Assembly: GCF_025685545.1 (NCBI RefSeq)
Contig: NZ_JAGSYC010000023.1
Location: 186,001 to 250,000, forward strand
Origin: Granulicella paludicola
GTDB lineage: Bacteria; Acidobacteriota; Terriglobia; Terriglobales; Acidobacteriaceae
Direction of reading: 5' to 3'
DNA length: 64,000 nucleotides
The position numbers and the translations under genes were made by a program. Positions 51,347 through 60,395 of this stretch are shown here, in pieces (position 1 is the first letter of the stretch; the number at the start of each line of letters is the position of its first letter). The notes under the pieces were generated by a model. The model was given only the letters and a program-made list of their open reading frames with translations. It did no database searches and was not told the DNA's origin.

Positions 51347-51856
51347 CTATCGCCTGATTGTCTGGGAGGACACAGCCGAATGATTGCGCGTCGCAGTCTT
51401 ACCTCGCAATGTCAGAGCCATCCAATGGAAGGGGCGCAGCCACAGGGAAGGGATTCCACAACTTTCGCAGCCCAGCAGGGGACGAATGTCTGAAAGTGCG
51501 CTGTAGGCAACGTTCAGGATGGCCTGCAAGGGGCGCCGACCAAAGAACTGCCAGTTGAAGCAGGGTGCAAGCCACCTTGTGGCAGGAGTACGACGGAGGG
51601 TTTCGGCCACAGCCTCTCCATTCACCTTCATGGACCCATCGGGCATGATGAGGTGGATATTCGCATAGGCATCCCAGATGTCGAGGGAGGGATTGAGAGC
51701 TCGCAGGGCGGCGGGATCGTTGCCGATCGGTTGGACTATGAGAGTCGCAGCGTCTCCCTGGGACTGCAAGGATCGACAGACCCAGCCTGCAATCAGACGA
51801 CAAACGGCACACTCGTCATTGAATAAGAGGATCGGCAGGTGCCGGGGTTCACCCAT
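51347..51856 (-). CDS. DCC-family (DUF393) thiol-disulphide oxidoreductase-like protein
   Basis: The protein has 169 residues. LFNDECAVCRLIAGWV holds the D-x-x-C-x-x-C motif that names the family, near residue 14. NIHLIMPDGSMKVNGEAVAETLRR follows, then WQFFGRRPLQAILNVAYSALSDIRPLLG, the conserved helical end. These proteins are predicted redox proteins of unknown substrate. It overlaps the thioredoxin gene by 8 bases, which suggests coupled translation and a shared redox role. Confidence 0.86.
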   Translation of the reverse strand: MGEPRHLPILLFNDECAVCRLIAGWVCRSLQSQGDAATLIVQPIGNDPAALRALNPSLDIWDAYANIHLIMPDGSMKVNGEAVAETLRRTPATRWLAPCFNWQFFGRRPLQAILNVAYSALSDIRPLLGCESCGIPSLWLRPFHWMALTLRGKTATRNHSAVSSQTIRR

Positions 51857-52208
51857 TTTGAGATAGCCCTTCGAACGGACTTGTCACTGCATCCCACAGG
51901 GCCTGCATGGACGGATCTGGACCGATGGCGCGTCCGATCTCGACACCCTTCCAGAACATTACGAGGGTCGGCGTACCCTCGATCTGATAGCGATCAGCCA
52001 AGGTCTGCTCGGTGGCTATGTTGACTCTGAAGATGAGCTCGCGGGAGCCGAGCTTTTCTGCGACTTTCTGGAGTACGGGTTCCAGCAGACGGCAGTGCTC
52101 GCAGCCATAGGACATGAATTCCGCGACGACGGGGATGTTGGTTCTGAGCACTAACTCATTGAAGTTCTCTGCTGTGACAGGTGTCACGAAGTCCATTGCT
52201 ACAGGCAT
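51849..52208 (-). CDS. thioredoxin-like protein with CEHC active site
   Basis: The protein has 119 residues from the ATG at 52208 after AAGGAAGTGTTT. AEFMSYGCEHCRLLEPVLQKVAEKLGSRELIFRVNIATEQTLADRYQIEGTPTLVMFWKGVEIGRAIG is the thioredoxin fold, with the cis-Pro at TPT. The active site is C-E-H-C instead of the usual C-G-P-C. This changes its redox potential in known variants. It lies before the DCC gene in the same operon and could act in repair of oxidised proteins, though its target is not known. Confidence 0.88.
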   Translation of the reverse strand: MPVAMDFVTPVTAENFNELVLRTNIPVVAEFMSYGCEHCRLLEPVLQKVAEKLGSRELIFRVNIATEQTLADRYQIEGTPTLVMFWKGVEIGRAIGPDPSMQALWDAVTSPFEGLSQNG

Positions 52209-52390
52209 AAACACTTCCTTTTAGACGCGGTCAACAAGAGCGAAGAGAAATCAAGCTCCGGGCCGACCTTCGGCCAGGAGTCCAAAATCAGATTGGCAGC
52301 AGCGAGCGTTCGTTGCAGCTGAGGGACCGAAAGTGCGGATGGTGCAGCGAAGGTCTGGCTCGGAAGCAGGTCGGTCAAAAGTTTTGTCAT
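52199..52390 (-). CDS. small unknown protein upstream of the thioredoxin
   Basis: The frame encodes 63 residues from the ATG at 52390, with GAAGGG as ribosome site. The sequence starts MTKLLTDLLPSQTFAAPSAL and ends TASKRKCLCL. It overlaps the thioredoxin start by 10 bases and lies in the gap before it, so it might be a leader gene. No family is recognised. It could be a chance frame. Confidence 0.4.
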   Translation of the reverse strand: MTKLLTDLLPSQTFAAPSALSVPQLQRTLAAANLILDSWPKVGPELDFSSLLLTASKRKCLCL

Positions 52391-52419
52391 AAAGCCCTTC
52401 AAGAGGCGCGGATACGAAT

Positions 52420-53076
52420 CTATTCAGTGACGACCTTGAGATTGTTATTTACTGTTCTGACTCCGCTGGCGGACCATGCCGCACGGTCGGCATCATTACG
52501 CTCGGTCCAACTTCTGACGCTTCCAGAGAGATCGACTTCATTCCCGGTCACGCTCACTTCGATTGCCGCAGCCTCCAGGGTTGCGGACCGTTTGAGGGCA
52601 TCTTCGATCTTTACCTTTAGATCGGTGCCATCAATCAAAGGTTTAATGGCGATGCAATTCTCTACGCCTCGTACACCCATCAGGTGTCGGACTGCTTCCA
52701 AAGCTGCGTGGCGTTGAAACTCCTGCTCGACGGATCCGTCGAGAGTGAGCCAACCCTCTTCGACCTGCACCTTGATGGAGTCATCGGGCACGGTCACCTG
52801 CCAGCTCAATGCGTTAACGGCTGCGGCTGCAATCTCCTGATCGTTGCGCCTATGAAGAGATGGCAGGTCGACGGAGGTTTCATCGGCGACGGCTCTGACT
52901 CCGCGAACACGCTCTGCAGCCTGTTCTGCCCCTCGCTTATCTGGAAACGTTGGAACTGTGCCTGACAAGGTGATGACGCCGTCTGTAGCGACGACGCCAA
53001 TGTTGCGGGCATCGATACTCGGCTCAAAGGACAGTTCGGCGATTACATCCTGCTGCAGTATGGCGTTGGTCTTCAT
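52420..53076 (-). CDS. triple BON-domain protein
   Basis: The protein has 218 residues from the ATG at 53076. A start at 53100 adds eight residues. There are three BON repeats, at about residues 5-70, 78-145 and 152-218. Each has the pattern V-x-V-x-x-G-x-V-T-L-x-G-x-V (NIGVVATDGVITLSGTV, IKVQVEEGWLTLDGSV, IEVSVTGNEVDLSGSV). BON domains bind phospholipid or ligands and are found in osmotic and membrane-integrity proteins. There is no signal peptide, so the protein is probably cytoplasmic. Its operon lies with the thioredoxin and DCC genes downstream. Confidence 0.88.
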   Translation of the reverse strand: MKTNAILQQDVIAELSFEPSIDARNIGVVATDGVITLSGTVPTFPDKRGAEQAAERVRGVRAVADETSVDLPSLHRRNDQEIAAAAVNALSWQVTVPDDSIKVQVEEGWLTLDGSVEQEFQRHAALEAVRHLMGVRGVENCIAIKPLIDGTDLKVKIEDALKRSATLEAAAIEVSVTGNEVDLSGSVRSWTERNDADRAAWSASGVRTVNNNLKVVTE

Positions 53077-53377
53077 GGAAGCGCTCCGTTGCAATTGCAT
53101 TCCGTTCTGGTATCAGTCTTCCAGCTTACGAACGACCTCGTTGAGCCCGATTGCTCAGAGGCTAGATACGCAGCGCTCTTTGCTTCTGTAGACCGAGACA
53201 ACCTGCTGATGAGCAATTGAACACAGATGGCGACGGGGGTAACTGTTAGCTTCTGGCCTAGGCTGATGACTGTCTCCCACCGCATTTGAGGATTTATCAA
53301 ACAGGTTTTGCGACCGGCAATCAGCCTGGGTCCAATGCAGACGTGGAGAAGATGGCAGTCAGCCCTCGAGGTGAACT
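53077..53377. other. intergenic gap of about 300 bp
   Basis: The gap holds the leaders of divergent BON and MFS genes. No gene, hairpin or repeat was recognised. The MFS gene's GAGGTGAAC ribosome site lies at its right end. Confidence 0.4.
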
Positions 53378-54733
53378 TTGGCAGCGATTGCTACGAATGC
53401 AAGATCTCAGATCCGCCATTCGGCGGCCGCCCGGCTTGACCGCCTTCCTATCGGCTCCTTTCAAAAGCGGATTATGTGGCTGATAGCTTACGTCTACTTT
53501 TTTGAGCTTGGCGATCTGAATAACTTCGGCTTCGTTGCTCCGGAGCTGAGGGTGCAATGGGGCATGTCGATCTCGACGGTTGGGCTTGTTACGTCGTCCG
53601 CGTTTCTCGGAATGTTCGTGGGAGCTATTAGCGGAGGTTGGATTTCAGACAGGATCGGAAGGAAGAAGGCGCTGCTTCTAACGACCGTTTGCTTTTCCGT
53701 GTTCTCTCTGCTGAATGCGTGCGCATGGAACGTTACAGGTCTGCTGGTAAGCCGGTTTCTGACAGGGATTGGACTCTCCGCTATGACGGTGGTAGCAATC
53801 ACCTACATTACAGAGATGTTCCCTGCGAATAAGCGCGGGGCCTATCAGGCCTGGGTGATGGTCATTGGGCTGTTTGGCATTCCGTTGTCGGCACTGGTCG
53901 CTGGTGAGTTGATCCCTCGCGCCACCTACGGCTGGCGATTTGTTTTTGCCTTCGGTGGACTCGCGATTCTTCTGCCCTTGTTTTCAGGGATGCTCGAGGA
54001 ATCACCTCGCTGGTTTGAGACACAGGGCCGCGACGCTGAAGCCGATGCTGTTCTGGACAGGATCGAAGCGCGCAGCATGAGGGATTCAGGCTCTACGAAG
54101 CTTCCGCCACCTGGCCCTGAACCCACAGCGACTTTGCACCGGAAGTTCAGCGATCTGTTCTCAGCAACTTATCTTCCGCGCACCCTGATGCTGGTGGGTG
54201 TCTTCATCTTCCAGACGCTGGGCTTGTTCGGATTTATGGCCTGGGTACCGACACTTCTGGCAGCTCGCGGATTTCCTGTTTCGAAGTCACTGCTTTGGGT
54301 TTGTTTGATGTATTTCGGAGCACCAGTCGGGGCACTGATCGCTGTCGCGATCTCCGATCGATGGGAGCGGAAGTATCTCATCGCGATTTCGGCTGTCGTT
54401 ATCGGCGCGTTCGGTGTGATGTACGGACTGAGTACGGGTATGATCCCGATTATTATTCTGGGCTTCTGCGTGGCGATGTTTATCCAGACCTTCGCTCCTC
54501 TTCTTTACGCCTACACGCCAGAGTGTTTTCCCACCGAGATCCGTAACTCCGGTTCCGGCGTCGCATACGGTGCTGGACGGCTGGCCAATGGATTTGGACC
54601 TCTTCTGATTGCGTTTCTTTTTACCCACTACGGATATAAGAGCGTCTTCGTTTATATCGCGCTGACATGGCTGATGGTGGCGATTATTGTGACCGTCTTC
54701 GGGCCCAAGACGAAGGGCCGCACGCTCGCCTGA
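53378..54733 (+). CDS. MFS transporter, likely tricarboxylate uptake
   Basis: The protein has 451 residues from the TTG at 53378, which follows GAGGTGAAC. It has twelve helices. GGWISDRIGRKKALLL is the MFS DxxGRR loop after helix 2, VSRFLTGIGLSAMTVV the motif of helix 4, and MFPANKRGAYQAW and ISDRWERKYLIAI those of later loops. This organisation fits the sugar/metabolite-H+ symporter class. It is 30 bp before tcuA and in the same direction as tcuA and tcuB, so it probably imports their substrate. TcuC of other bacteria is also an MFS protein, but the sequence alone does not show which acid is carried. Confidence 0.86.
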   Translation: MAAIATNARSQIRHSAAARLDRLPIGSFQKRIMWLIAYVYFFELGDLNNFGFVAPELRVQWGMSISTVGLVTSSAFLGMFVGAISGGWISDRIGRKKALLLTTVCFSVFSLLNACAWNVTGLLVSRFLTGIGLSAMTVVAITYITEMFPANKRGAYQAWVMVIGLFGIPLSALVAGELIPRATYGWRFVFAFGGLAILLPLFSGMLEESPRWFETQGRDAEADAVLDRIEARSMRDSGSTKLPPPGPEPTATLHRKFSDLFSATYLPRTLMLVGVFIFQTLGLFGFMAWVPTLLAARGFPVSKSLLWVCLMYFGAPVGALIAVAISDRWERKYLIAISAVVIGAFGVMYGLSTGMIPIIILGFCVAMFIQTFAPLLYAYTPECFPTEIRNSGSGVAYGAGRLANGFGPLLIAFLFTHYGYKSVFVYIALTWLMVAIIVTVFGPKTKGRTLA

Positions 54734-54762
54734 TCGAGGGCGGCAGGTGAGGAGTCAGCAAG

Positions 54763-56229
54763 ATGAAACATTTGGAGAAAAGCATGAGTGATCTATCCGG
54801 ATTCGATGTCTTAGTGGTGGGGGGTGGCAACGCCGGACTTGCTGCGGCTCTGAGCGCAATTGAAGGGGGTGCCAAAGTTCTCCTGCTAGAGAGCGCACCC
54901 GAGTGGTTTCGTGCAGGCAACAGCCGGCATACAAGGGACCTGCGCTGCATGCACGATGCGCCCACCAGGGTGATGTCTGGTGCCTACACAGAAGAGGATT
55001 TCTACAAGGATGTGTTGAGCGTCACACAGGGAAAGACAAATGAACACCTGGCAAGGATGACCATCCGCGCGTCTACGGAGTGCACGGATTGGATGGGCTC
55101 CTACGGGGTCCGCTTTCAGAAGGCTCTGGGTGGGACGCTGCAGCTTGGACGCACCAATGCCTTCTTTCTCGGCGGTGGCAAGGCCATGATGAATGCCTAT
55201 TACGACGCTGCCGAGCGAGTAGGCATTCGCGTTGTCTATAACGCCGAAGTCATTGCTCTCAATGTGAAGGATGGAGAGTTCCAAAGTGTTACCGCTCTCA
55301 TCGATGGGGTTTCGACTGAGGTGGGTGCAAAGGCGCTCGTGGTTTCATCGGGCGGCTTCGAGTCGAACCTTGAATGGCTCAAAGAGGCATGGGGGCCGAT
55401 GGCCGACAACTTCCTGATCAGAGGTACAGCCTATAACAAGGGCAAAGTACTGAGGTGCCTTCTCGATCTCGGAATGGAGTCCATCAGCGATGCCAAAGAG
55501 GGACACATGGTGGCCATCGACGGTCGCTCGCCGAAGTTCGATGGCGGCATCGTCACGAGGCTTGATTGTGTGTCTCTTGGTGTGGTCGTGAATAACAAAG
55601 GCGAGCGCTTCTATGACGAAGGCGAAGACTTCTGGCCGAAGCGTTATGCCATCTGGGGAAGGCTGGTAGCCGAGCAACCCGATCAAGTCGGCTATTCATT
55701 CATCGACTCGAAGGCCATGGGCAAGTTCATGCCCACACTCTTCAAGCCCTACGAAGCGAACACCATCGGAGACCTGGCGCAGCAACTTAAACTGCCGGTG
55801 GACGTGGTTGAAGCGACCATCCAAGCGTATAACGCCGCGGTGCAGCCCGGCACCTTTAACCACGAGATCCTCGACGACTGTTCGACGACGGGGCTGAAGC
55901 CCGCCAAGAGCCACTGGGCGCTGAAGCTTGATAAACCTCCTTACTACGCCTATCCGCTGAAGCCAGGTCTTACCTTCACGTATCTGGGACTGATGGTGAA
56001 CGATCGTGCGATGGTGCTGAGGAAGGGCGGTGAGCGCACAAAGAACATCTTCGCCGCTGGAGAGATCATGGCAGGAAACATCCTGGGTATGGGCTATGCG
56101 GCTGGTATTGGCGTAACGATAGGAACCGTGTTTGGCCGGATCGCCGGCCGCGAGGCAGCAATGCAGGCATTACATCCCAAGGGCACTTCGGTTGTAGTAC
56201 AGGAGGTGGCCATCCATGCTGCCCGCTGA
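54763..56229 (+). CDS. tcuA: FAD-dependent tricarballylate dehydrogenase-like protein
   Basis: The protein has 488 residues, or 481 from the ATG at 54784, which has TTGGAGAAAAGC before it. The FAD motif DVLVVGGGNAGLAAAL is at residues 15-30. PEWFRAGNSRHTRDLRCMHD and LGGTLQLGRTNAFFLGGGKAMMNAYY belong to the FAD-binding_2 (fumarate reductase/TcuA) group. AGEIMAGNILGMGYAAGIGVTIGTVFGRIAG is the C-terminal FAD site. TcuA oxidises tricarballylate to cis-aconitate. It overlaps tcuB by 14 bases. Related succinate/aspartate oxidases have different C-termini. Confidence 0.88.
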   Translation: MKHLEKSMSDLSGFDVLVVGGGNAGLAAALSAIEGGAKVLLLESAPEWFRAGNSRHTRDLRCMHDAPTRVMSGAYTEEDFYKDVLSVTQGKTNEHLARMTIRASTECTDWMGSYGVRFQKALGGTLQLGRTNAFFLGGGKAMMNAYYDAAERVGIRVVYNAEVIALNVKDGEFQSVTALIDGVSTEVGAKALVVSSGGFESNLEWLKEAWGPMADNFLIRGTAYNKGKVLRCLLDLGMESISDAKEGHMVAIDGRSPKFDGGIVTRLDCVSLGVVVNNKGERFYDEGEDFWPKRYAIWGRLVAEQPDQVGYSFIDSKAMGKFMPTLFKPYEANTIGDLAQQLKLPVDVVEATIQAYNAAVQPGTFNHEILDDCSTTGLKPAKSHWALKLDKPPYYAYPLKPGLTFTYLGLMVNDRAMVLRKGGERTKNIFAAGEIMAGNILGMGYAAGIGVTIGTVFGRIAGREAAMQALHPKGTSVVVQEVAIHAAR

Positions 56230-57328
56230 GCTTTTAGAAGAAGGCCAACATCTGATGGCGGTCTGCAACTCCTGTCGCTACTGCGAGGGCTTTTGCGCCG
56301 TATGGCAGTCGATGGAGACTCGGAGCATCTTCGAGGAGAAGGATCTCAACTATCTAGCGAACCTCTGCCATAACTGCAGCGAGTGCTACTACTCCTGCCA
56401 GTATTCGCCACCGCATGAGTTTGCTATCAATCCACCAAAGACCTTCGCCAGGCTGCGTGCGTATACCTACGAGTTGTATGCGTGGCCAAGACCCATGGCG
56501 ACGGCGTTTCACAAGAATGGGCTTAAGGTCACGTTGCTGATGGTGTTGATCCTCGTGGCCGTCATGTCCTCTGCGAGCTTCCTGCTCGGCGGTCGACTCT
56601 TTATGACAGTGCATGATGGCAACTTCTATAAGATCGTGCCGCATATGGTGATGTCAGTTGCCTTTGCTGTAGTTGGAACCTTCTCTGCCTTAGCCCTGCT
56701 GATAGGTTTTCTAAGGTTCTGGCGTAACGTCGGCGAATCGCATTCGACTCTCGCGAGCCCCGGAGCCATCGCTACGGCAGCCAAGGATATCTTCACCCTG
56801 GTGAACCTTGATAATGGGGGCGACGGTTGCAGCTACCCGAAGGAGAAGAGTTCAGAGGCGTTGAAGTGGTTTCACCATGCGACGTTCTACGGCTTCTTAT
56901 CGTGCTTTATCGCGACGACGCTCGGAGCCTTTTACTACTTCGTGCTCGGTCAGCATGGGGCACCCGCGTTCACCAGCTTGCCCGTCATCTTTGGCACGAT
57001 CGGTGGCCTCGGTCTTATCGTGGGTCCGATCGGTCTGTGGATCATGATGCAGCGCCGCAACGAGGAGATCGTCGACAAGAGCCAGAATGGAATGGACCTC
57101 TCGTTTATCGTCCTGCTCGTGGCCATCAGCATTTCAGGCTTGCTGCTGCTGGTGCTGCGTCAGACAGCGGCCATGGGAAGCTTGCTGCTGATTCATCTCT
57201 CGTTCGTGATGACGCTGTTCCTCTCCATGCCCTATGGACGTTTCGTACATGGGATCTACCGGTCAGGGGCCTTGCTGAAGTGGTCGCTGGAGCGCAGCCG
57301 CCAGAAGAAAGTAAAGGCGCCTGCCTAG
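56216..57328 (+). CDS. tcuB: iron-sulphur/membrane electron transfer protein for TcuA
   Basis: The protein has 370 residues. CNSCRYCEGFCAVW and CHNCSECYYSCQYSPPHEF are cysteine clusters for iron-sulphur centres. Six or so membrane helices follow (LLMVLILVAVMSSASFLL, HMVMSVAFAVVGTFSALALLIGFL, FLSCFIATTLGAFYYFV, VGPIGLWIMM, SFIVLLVAISISGLLLLVL, LLLIHLSFVMTLFLSMP) with conserved histidines for haem or quinone contact. TcuB re-oxidises the reduced FAD of TcuA and passes electrons to the quinone pool. The start overlaps tcuA by 14 bases. A terminator follows 34 bp after the stop. Confidence 0.9.
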   Translation: MLPAELLEEGQHLMAVCNSCRYCEGFCAVWQSMETRSIFEEKDLNYLANLCHNCSECYYSCQYSPPHEFAINPPKTFARLRAYTYELYAWPRPMATAFHKNGLKVTLLMVLILVAVMSSASFLLGGRLFMTVHDGNFYKIVPHMVMSVAFAVVGTFSALALLIGFLRFWRNVGESHSTLASPGAIATAAKDIFTLVNLDNGGDGCSYPKEKSSEALKWFHHATFYGFLSCFIATTLGAFYYFVLGQHGAPAFTSLPVIFGTIGGLGLIVGPIGLWIMMQRRNEEIVDKSQNGMDLSFIVLLVAISISGLLLLVLRQTAAMGSLLLIHLSFVMTLFLSMPYGRFVHGIYRSGALLKWSLERSRQKKVKAPA

Positions 57329-57361
57329 CATTCTTACTCAGAACGAACACAACCCAAGCAG

Positions 57362-57400
57362 AGAGCGGAGTCCAATACATCTGGACTCCGCTCTTTGCTT
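57362..57400. terminator. bidirectional terminator between tcuB and the MmgE/PrpD gene
   Basis: AGAGCGGAGTCCA (57362-57374) pairs with TGGACTCCGCTCT (57382-57394), then TTGCTT. The minus-strand side ends in CTCTGCTTGG. Confidence 0.88.
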
Positions 57401-57431
57401 ATTTCTTCTTTCGATGACGAACTCTTGCTTG

Positions 57432-58844
57432 CTAGACAGCAACCGCATCTCCTGTAAACGCTTCGTTCAGAACTCCTGCAAGATGCTTGATGCCGTTCAA
57501 CTCGAGCTTCGCAACAGCATCCACGATCGCCGCGCACTGTATCTCGCTTGCAAAAGGAGAAGCGATGCTGTTGAACTTTGAGACCACGACATCCCAGGGC
57601 ATACGCCGCGTATAAAAGCCCTCGTAGTCATGTTTCTCTATGGCCAGCTTCGCTCCGTCGTTCAGTTCAATTTCCAGACGGCAGGGCATCTCCGCGGGGA
57701 ACCGCTCGCTCATTTGTTTGTCAGACACAACCACGACCTTCTGCATCAGGTCCTGAACGTCCTGCTTCAGAATCCGTTTTGCGTCGTATTGAGCCGGCGT
57801 TACTGCGCCGTCGAGCAAGGCGACTGCAATCATGTAAGGCAGGCTATGGTCCGCCTCTTCCTTGGTCTTTACGTGCTGCTTGTTGCCGTCGTTGCCGCCG
57901 CCAATGATATTGAACGCCACATCGAAGATTGCCAGGTGGATGCTCTTCACGTTGGTGGCCTTGAACTTTGGCTGCTTTCTGAGATCCAGAGCAGCTTCCA
58001 TCGCGGTCTGTGCGTGGAACTCAGCGTTGTACTTCTTGATATTGGTCTTCAAGACCATCTCAAGATTCTCTTTGGACCAATCGATCTCAAACTTTCCGGT
58101 AATGGCATCCATCAAGCCGCCCTTCCCCTCAAAGACTTCCATGGGGCCGGTGATCCCGCGCTGCGCGAGGAACGCCGCATCCGTAGCTCCGTATGCAATG
58201 TTGGGATAGGCAAGGCCCTTCCAGTTCGAGAGGTTTCCAGAGCGCGTGACACGCAGGCCTTGATACGACGCTCCGCTAATGGCGACAGCATTTGCGGTTC
58301 CCGTCTCATCGAGTCCTAAAGCCTTCGCAACGCCAGCAGCAACACCATATGCCCCTTGCACCGTGTGATCGAAACCCTTGGGGCGAGCCGGGGCGACCTC
58401 AGAGAGGCGACACTGTACCTGGTACGCGACCGCTAGAGCGGTGAGAAAGTCTTTGCCAGTCTTCTTCGAATATTCGGTAGCTGCGAGTACTGACATGACG
58501 TTATCGGCTGGATGGCAGGTCTCGTGCTTGGCGATGAACGAGTCCATAAAGTCGAGATAACGTTCCAGCGTCGAGTTGTAGAACGCCGCGAGGACGGGAG
58601 AGGTCTTGCCTCCACCGATCAGACTTGCCAACGGATTACCGCCGAACTCTTCGAGGTGCGCGCGAAGCTCCTTGAGGGGCGTGGCCCCCATCGCGCCGAT
58701 CGCGCAGCCGATCGCATCGAGCGTGTGAATCTTGAGTTGTTGAACGGCCTCTGCCGAAAGATCTTTATACCGTGCCTTTACGACAAACGCCGCAAGCTGC
58801 TGCGCCATCGTCTCTGTTGCGTATTGGGGTACTGGTGCTGACAT
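57432..58844 (-). CDS. MmgE/PrpD-family protein (2-methylcitrate dehydratase or cis-aconitate decarboxylase type)
   Basis: The protein has 470 residues. KIHTLDAIGCAIGAMG and ERYLDFMDSFIAKHETCHPADNVMSVLAATEYSKKTGKDFLTALAVAYQVQCRLSE are the diagnostic N-terminal segments. GYEGFYTRRMPWDVVVSKF-like text closes the second domain (HDYEGFYTRRMPW). The fold serves iron-free dehydratases and decarboxylases acting on C6-C7 tricarboxylates. Because tcuA/tcuB make cis-aconitate, hydration, isomerisation or decarboxylation of that compound is plausible. The exact reaction cannot be read from sequence. It converges on tcuB and is followed by the porin and regulator in reverse order. Confidence 0.9.
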   Translation of the reverse strand: MSAPVPQYATETMAQQLAAFVVKARYKDLSAEAVQQLKIHTLDAIGCAIGAMGATPLKELRAHLEEFGGNPLASLIGGGKTSPVLAAFYNSTLERYLDFMDSFIAKHETCHPADNVMSVLAATEYSKKTGKDFLTALAVAYQVQCRLSEVAPARPKGFDHTVQGAYGVAAGVAKALGLDETGTANAVAISGASYQGLRVTRSGNLSNWKGLAYPNIAYGATDAAFLAQRGITGPMEVFEGKGGLMDAITGKFEIDWSKENLEMVLKTNIKKYNAEFHAQTAMEAALDLRKQPKFKATNVKSIHLAIFDVAFNIIGGGNDGNKQHVKTKEEADHSLPYMIAVALLDGAVTPAQYDAKRILKQDVQDLMQKVVVVSDKQMSERFPAEMPCRLEIELNDGAKLAIEKHDYEGFYTRRMPWDVVVSKFNSIASPFASEIQCAAIVDAVAKLELNGIKHLAGVLNEAFTGDAVAV

Positions 58845-58929
58845 AAGTCACTCCCTGGTAGCTCTGGTTATGAAGCATGGAAAGGCGCTGGGTTGAAACC
58901 AGCATGGAAGTACGTGCCGAGACTTGCTC

Positions 58930-60225
58930 TCAAAATTCAACGCGTGCGCGGAAGCCTGCCACCACGGCTCGCTGGGGACCGCCGCCCACGTTGGCGTAGT
59001 ACTGGAAGGTTGGCTGCAGCAGAATCATGGGCAGGACATTGAAGAGCGTGTTGGCTTCAATCCCTTGCTCCGCCTTGTAGGGCTGCGCACCCTGCGGAAG
59101 AAAACGCTGGTTTAATTTGTTCCGGATGTAGCCAACGGAAAACGTGTTGTGGATTGAAATAGGAAGCGCTTCGTTGAAACGCAAGCCGGCCGTCAGCTCG
59201 CGATTGTCGCTATTCACATCGGCCGGGCTCCAGTCATAGGCTGCTGTAGCGTCCAGGCCTTTGCCCTCGCGTGGATCGACCCGCCACAATGCCTGGCTCG
59301 CCATTCCATACAGAAGGTAGTTGCCCGATCGAAGGCTGCCGGTGGACGTTGTGAAGCTGCCAGGATTGACCGATGCTCCAAACTTATAAACGCCGGAGTA
59401 GCCCTTGCGGCTTTCAACATCATCCGGTGGCCGCATCGCAAGTGTCTTCTTACCCGGAGTAAATCCAATCTCCGAAACACTCACCGCGTTGCCCCGGAAC
59501 TGCGGAACCAGGCCGGTAGGGTTGTGGAAGAAGGCCTTGCGATCGCCGGCCAGTAAAGTCGACGCGAGATAGACGTTGTGGATGGGAGCGACCGTAAGTT
59601 CTACTGCCGGTGTCGAGCCAGGACTGCCCGTCTCGTATGTCGTGTTCAGGTTGCTGAGCGCATATCCCATCGGCTCGAAGATGAAGGACGTGCCGTAATG
59701 CTGATTGCCGTAGAAGTCCTGGCCTGCAAATTGGCCGACACGCATAGCGACGCGATCATGCCGCCATTGCTTCTCAAACCACCATGAATCCAGGCGAAAC
59801 AGGTTATAGCTCGACATGCCGCTGGGGCTGGTCTCTGTTCCTAAATACGTACCAAGGTTCCCACCACCCTGCCAGAGAGCCGTTGCGTGAAAGTACCAGC
59901 CGGGCTTATGAGCGAGAGCGCCCAGATCGATATCTACAGTGCCGCGTCCGCGATTCCAGCTGGCAAGGCGTTCGTTCTGCGTGCTCTTGATGTTCCATAG
60001 CGAATCGCTGATGTACTCAAAATCAAAGTCCACGCCTTGCTTCTTGAGCTTGCTGCGTGCGCCACCCCAGTCACCGGATAGATGCCCATTGAGACCTTGC
60101 GGAGAGTCATGCGCGTCTGGACCGGGGAGGGACCGGCCGTCCGGGGCTTGCGAGGAGGCCATCGGTGGAAGAACACAACAGCTCAACGCAAGAAGCAACG
60201 AGAAGTAGAGCATACGACTGTACAT
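58930..60225 (-). CDS. OprB-family outer-membrane porin
   Basis: The protein has 431 residues with a signal peptide (LYFSLLLALSCCVLPPMASSQA). LNGHLSGDWGGARSKLKKQGVDFDFEYISD is the OprB N-terminal motif. Strand-rich barrel follows (HATALWQGGGNLGTYLGTETSPSGMSSYNLFRLDSWWFEKQW), ending VAGFRARVEF with terminal Phe. OprB porins let sugars and other small solutes through the outer membrane. It lies just downstream of a Crp/Fnr gene and upstream of the MmgE/PrpD gene, all in one direction, so it could supply the tricarboxylate to the inner-membrane transporter. Confidence 0.9.
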   Translation of the reverse strand: MYSRMLYFSLLLALSCCVLPPMASSQAPDGRSLPGPDAHDSPQGLNGHLSGDWGGARSKLKKQGVDFDFEYISDSLWNIKSTQNERLASWNRGRGTVDIDLGALAHKPGWYFHATALWQGGGNLGTYLGTETSPSGMSSYNLFRLDSWWFEKQWRHDRVAMRVGQFAGQDFYGNQHYGTSFIFEPMGYALSNLNTTYETGSPGSTPAVELTVAPIHNVYLASTLLAGDRKAFFHNPTGLVPQFRGNAVSVSEIGFTPGKKTLAMRPPDDVESRKGYSGVYKFGASVNPGSFTTSTGSLRSGNYLLYGMASQALWRVDPREGKGLDATAAYDWSPADVNSDNRELTAGLRFNEALPISIHNTFSVGYIRNKLNQRFLPQGAQPYKAEQGIEANTLFNVLPMILLQPTFQYYANVGGGPQRAVVAGFRARVEF

Positions 60226-60343
60226 AGACGACCTATCTTCGGCCTAGTACAACCGACGTCCATGATCAGAATCGCATCGGCAGCGATAGCGGTCTGCGCT
60301 CTTGTGCTCACGACTTGTCCAGTCTCACTACGTGTCTGCAAAT

Positions 60344-60375
60344 GACAATTGCCTGCTCAAAAGCAGGCAATTGTC
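60344..60375. terminator. perfect 14-bp hairpin between crp-like and oprB genes
   Basis: GACAATTGCCTGCT at 60344-60357, loop CAAA, AGCAGGCAATTGTC at 60362-60375. It lacks a long T run. On the minus strand it is followed by ATTTGC. It could be a terminator or attenuator between the regulator and the porin gene. Confidence 0.6.
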
Positions 60376-60395
60376 GCTGGAGCGAGAACTATCCA

